This document shows positions 61,158 to 64,000 of a DNA stretch of 64,000 bases, in pieces. Within the stretch, counting starts at the first letter, position 1. Each line of letters begins with the position of its first letter. The translations under genes and the position numbers were made by a program. Under the pieces are notes generated by a model that had not been told where the DNA came from, ran no database searches, and was given only the letters and a program-made list of their open reading frames with translations. The DNA is from Taenia hydatigena (lineage: Eukaryota; Platyhelminthes; Cestoda; Cyclophyllidea; Taeniidae), in NCBI GenBank assembly GCA_036345935.2, contig JADWOT020000006.1, positions 6,141,543 to 6,205,542 of the forward strand. Reading direction: 5' to 3'.

Positions 61158-61345
61158 CAACTGTTTGCTCGACTTTCGGGTTTAATAAAGGCACCATTTA
61201 AGGATCCCTTTATTCTATTACTCATGGGCGGCCCGGCCTTCGGACTGTGTCAGTAGTCCCAATACCTTCTGTACACCAATAGCACATATTCACCCCGAGT
61301 ATTATGACTTCATCTGTCTCAAGGAAGTCTTGAGCAAGATGAGTT
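61158..61345 (+). mobile_element. Degenerate solo LTR of the TRIM lineage
   Basis: GGCCTTCGGACTGTGTCAGT, then a CCCCGAGTATTATGACTTCA block and AGGAAGTCTTGAG follow the same order as in the LTRs at 15.2 and 16.9 kb. Ends are decayed and no target duplication is visible. Confidence 0.5.
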
Positions 61346-62385
61346 CAACAAAGCACGCATGTCATATTGCTTGTAGCGAGAAGTGAAGTAAATAATCATT
61401 CCATTTCTCTGCAATATACCTTAATTTGCTCTTATGCTTCCTACCCGTAATCTCATTTGCAAATTTAGAAACCGTAGTTACCAACTGATTAACGAGGAGT
61501 AGTTGCAGTAACGCTCAAAGGAAAAAATCCAAAACCACCATAAGTTATGCATTGTTTTAAATGTCTTTATTGAAACCACAGCCTAGGTGATTGCATTTTT
61601 GTGAAGGATCTTTTAGCACGATGGGCTTCTCGATTGTCAAAGGTTATTTGAAAAGACGGCTTAAATCCATGCAAACGCACACACACAAGGTAAACTTGTG
61701 CAATTTAGGCCTGTTGCTCTCAAGACGCCTTCAAGATGCCTTCAGAGGCGCGTACTTGTGTTATCGATACTCCAGCAGCAAATTCTATTTGGATGATCAT
61801 AGCCCCGTAATGCTTGGTTCATAAGATGACACAAATTTACCAGTAATTTCGCCCCTAACTCAGGCAGGAGAATACACTAGTCTTCTGTTTCACCACTTTT
61901 TGTGAAAGTCTCCTTCTATCCCGCGTTACTCTTTTTGGCTTTAAGATAAAGTTGACGGTCAAGTTTACAAAAATAGTCATAAAATTGGTAAATAAAAAGC
62001 ATTTTGATTATTAAAAGTAATCACAAACAGAAACCGCCCAATTGTAACAAGTCCATAAAGCTTGTAGGTTTACGTGGCTTTCCTGCACTTTGGAGTGTTG
62101 ACCTAGCAAGCTACTCCTAGGCGGTGGAATCAAGAGTTTGTTCACATGAAAAAGAGCAAATCCTTACTTGGAAGTTTCTTCCCCTAGTTAAACAAATGCT
62201 ACCGCGCTCCGTACTTAACAGAGAGCTTAAAGAGTAAAATTTATTTGATTCAAGTAAGGCCAAACCTAAGTTCGGCGCAAAATTATTTAACCTCATTGAG
62301 GTACATGCGCATTAAATTTGGCAAATCAGTTAAGTGGCTGCTTGAGCATCTTACCTGCGTACAATAATAGAAAAACAATTTTTAC

Positions 62386-62482
62386 CGCTTCTGTGGTCAA
62401 ACCCAGGTCGTGCGCCGTTTGAACCGCCGTTTTGATGTTGCAAAAACTGATTTCAATTAGAGGTCTGATTTTGCGAGGGTTC
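62386..62482 (-). CDS. Exon of an unrecognised gene
   Basis: Acceptor CCTTAG|G and donor GCG|GTAAAA enclose 32 codons reading NPRKIRPLIEISFCNIKTAV then QTAHDLGLTTEA. This has strongly protein-like composition, but I do not recognise the family. Confidence 0.45.
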
Positions 62483-62622
62483 CTAAGGTAAACAAAAGAG
62501 AGAGCATTACTTCAATCATTTGAGGTTCGTAATCGGGCAAAACTAATAATCTACTTTAATATCAAAAGTTATTTTGAGGGATTTTTTAACTAAACTGCAT
62601 GTTAAATTGGGTGTTAATCAAC

Positions 62623-62672
62623 CGTGCACATTGGTGATGGTGATGGGATAACCATACGCCCTGGCGATGTCG
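62623..62672 (-). CDS. Candidate exon of the same unrecognised gene
   Basis: Acceptor TTACTCAG|C; reads DIARAYGYPITITNVH; donor CACG|GTTGAT is weak. Its outgoing phase does not fit the next exon downstream, so another exon or a different border is involved. Confidence 0.3.
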
Positions 62673-62837
62673 CTGAGTAAGTGGAACGGAGGTTACTTAC
62701 AGTTCATGGTTTGAAAGAAAAACTGTTATCTATTTGCTTTTCACCCGGCTTACCTATAGTGTCAACTTAATAGACGGCCAACTTTCCCTTAAGCTCAAAG
62801 TGTAGCCACATCCAGACCCATTTGTCTTATTGCTCTT

Positions 62838-62925
62838 TGGGAGGAAAACGTGGGTGCTCCACCGTAATATCGCCGAATCGCAGCACGTGTTTTGCGCCAT
62901 CCGACCTTGACAAGGCATTTTTTAA
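62838..62925 (-). CDS. Candidate coding block, unrecognised
   Basis: The minus strand reads SRSDGAKHVLRFGDITVEHP and RFPPKEQ before TAA. It looks coding but ends in a stop, so it may be the end of one gene or an exon spliced out earlier at ACG|GTGGAG. Confidence 0.3.
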
Positions 62926-63598
62926 TAGACAACCATTTTTTTGTGTAACTCATTCCGAGTGTCTATTGTACACTACCTTGATGGCGAGAAAATTACTGGC
63001 ATTTGTGCTATAACAACAATTCAGAAATAATTCAGATAAGTCAAGAACTTAAAAAACCGTGCTTATGCTATCATTTAAAAAGAATGTTCTCAATGCACCA
63101 TAAAACATGGTGATAAATCGGAGTTGTTACCAAAACCTACTTTCTCAGAGTTTATGCTACCGAGAACTGTTCGTTGGTGATGAATAAGGGTTAGCGTTAA
63201 TAATATATGATACTTGCAGTAGAATGCGTAAATTATTTATAAATTCATGTAAATCATACATCTTCAACCCTTGTAACGAATAATCTCCTTTCCCAGCAAA
63301 TGCATCAGCTGGAGAGTAGCAGTGGAAGCAGCAAGTTACAAACCATAAAAAGCGCATGATGTAGAGCAAGCAGAGCCACAATCTGTAAAAATGTGAGTCA
63401 CTTATAGTCAACTTTAATTAATTAATAATTACTACAAGACTGGAGTATTTCTCTTTAAAAAATGCTTTCAGTACATTGCACAGTTGCGATCCATTTGAAA
63501 TCTAAGATTAGAAATTGTCGGTTGTTTCGCGGAATATTTAGGCTTCCGTCTTTGCAGAAGGTGCTTAAAGGGTGAGAAAAAATGTAAATCATACCTTT

Positions 63599-63710
63599 TC
63601 ATCTTTGCAGGAGTAGGCAGAGCTTGGCATAAGACTCAAACAGTTTAACCATCGGTCCTACATGCGAACACTCAAGATTGTAAAACTGGACCAGTGATTT
63701 AATTTCTTTC
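63599..63710 (-). CDS. Candidate exon, unrecognised gene
   Basis: After acceptor ACTCAG|G the frame reads KEIKSLVQFYNLECSHVGPM then VKLFESYAKLCLLLQR and stops at TGA 63601-63599. Its incoming phase fits the exon at 63900-63840. A strong donor AAAAG|GTATGA lies four bases beyond the stop, which is awkward; the last border is unresolved. Confidence 0.35.
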
Positions 63711-63839
63711 CTGAGTCATACTTCTCTCCACATCAGTTGTCCATTTCCGTTCTACAGCTGAGGCATGAAGTTAAGGTATTTTGACACCGAATTTAAAAAC
63801 CAGGATAATTTTTTAGACTCCAGACATTTTAAATCATAC

Positions 63840-63900
63840 TTGGAAGTGAGCAGGCTTTGCGCGACTATCCACTGAGCGTCGCATTGACATTTGCGCATCT
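63840..63900 (-). CDS. Candidate exon, unrecognised gene continuing off the right edge
   Basis: Acceptor GCTTTCAG|AG, donor CCAA|GTATGA, reading MRKCQCDAQWIVAQSLLTSK. Phase 2 at its end joins the next exon in frame and regenerates Lys. Confidence 0.4.
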
Positions 63901-64000
63901 CTGAAAGCATTATTAATGGCAAAGCAAAAAGCGTGATCTGAATTTTATGCAAATCTTGCATCTTTTGAACTTTGCCCGATGGAATATTGCATTCTTCTAC

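Overview
This is nuclear DNA from a parasitic flatworm, most likely a tapeworm and possibly a taeniid. It has split, intron-rich genes, GT-AG introns down to 27-34 nt, introns that are tiny at the 5' end of a gene and kilobases long towards the 3' end, moderate GC, and short non-coding LTR elements of the TRIM type. TRIMs are described from taeniids; the species call is inference. No prokaryotic gene layout, CRISPR array or rRNA is seen.

Layout. (1) 278-955 (+): last coding exon of a rhodopsin-like GPCR, with TM6, TM7 and an NPIIY motif. (2) 966-8400: mostly intergenic, with one decayed TRIM-like element near 2.55-3.2 kb. (3) 48474 down to 8619 (-): one whole gene for UNC79, the large HEAT-repeat-type subunit of the NALCN sodium-leak channel complex. 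I rebuilt it as 44 exons whose phases chain without a break into 3440 codons plus stop. Its introns hold TRIM-like repeats at 12.9-13.35 and 14.2-15.3 kb and a clean solo LTR at 16.8-17.0 kb. (4) 49165-50247: an 896-bp TRIM inserted into an older solo LTR of opposite orientation. Both target-site duplications are still readable. (5) 52211 down to 50448 (-): a complete phosducin-like protein gene (PDCL) of 7 exons and 281 aa. (6) 52.7-64 kb: mainly non-coding, with TRIM-like fragments near 53.4-53.9, 56.5-57.0 and 61.2 kb, a (CA)n tract at 60.6 kb, a GC-rich open stretch at 59.5 kb, and scattered coding-like exons of an unrecognised minus-strand gene at 62.4-63.9 kb that runs towards the right edge.

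Functional links. UNC79 scaffolds NALCN, a leak channel that sets resting excitability and is modulated by G-protein-coupled receptors. PDCL proteins work with the chaperonin CCT in folding G-protein beta-gamma. The GPCR, PDCL and UNC79 therefore touch related signalling, but nothing in the sequence shows co-regulation and their proximity may be chance. PDCL and UNC79 lie in tandem on the minus strand with the nested TRIM between them.

Method limit: exon borders come from reading frames, splice dinucleotides, phase matching and remembered similarity to vertebrate UNC79 and PDCL. No alignment was run.
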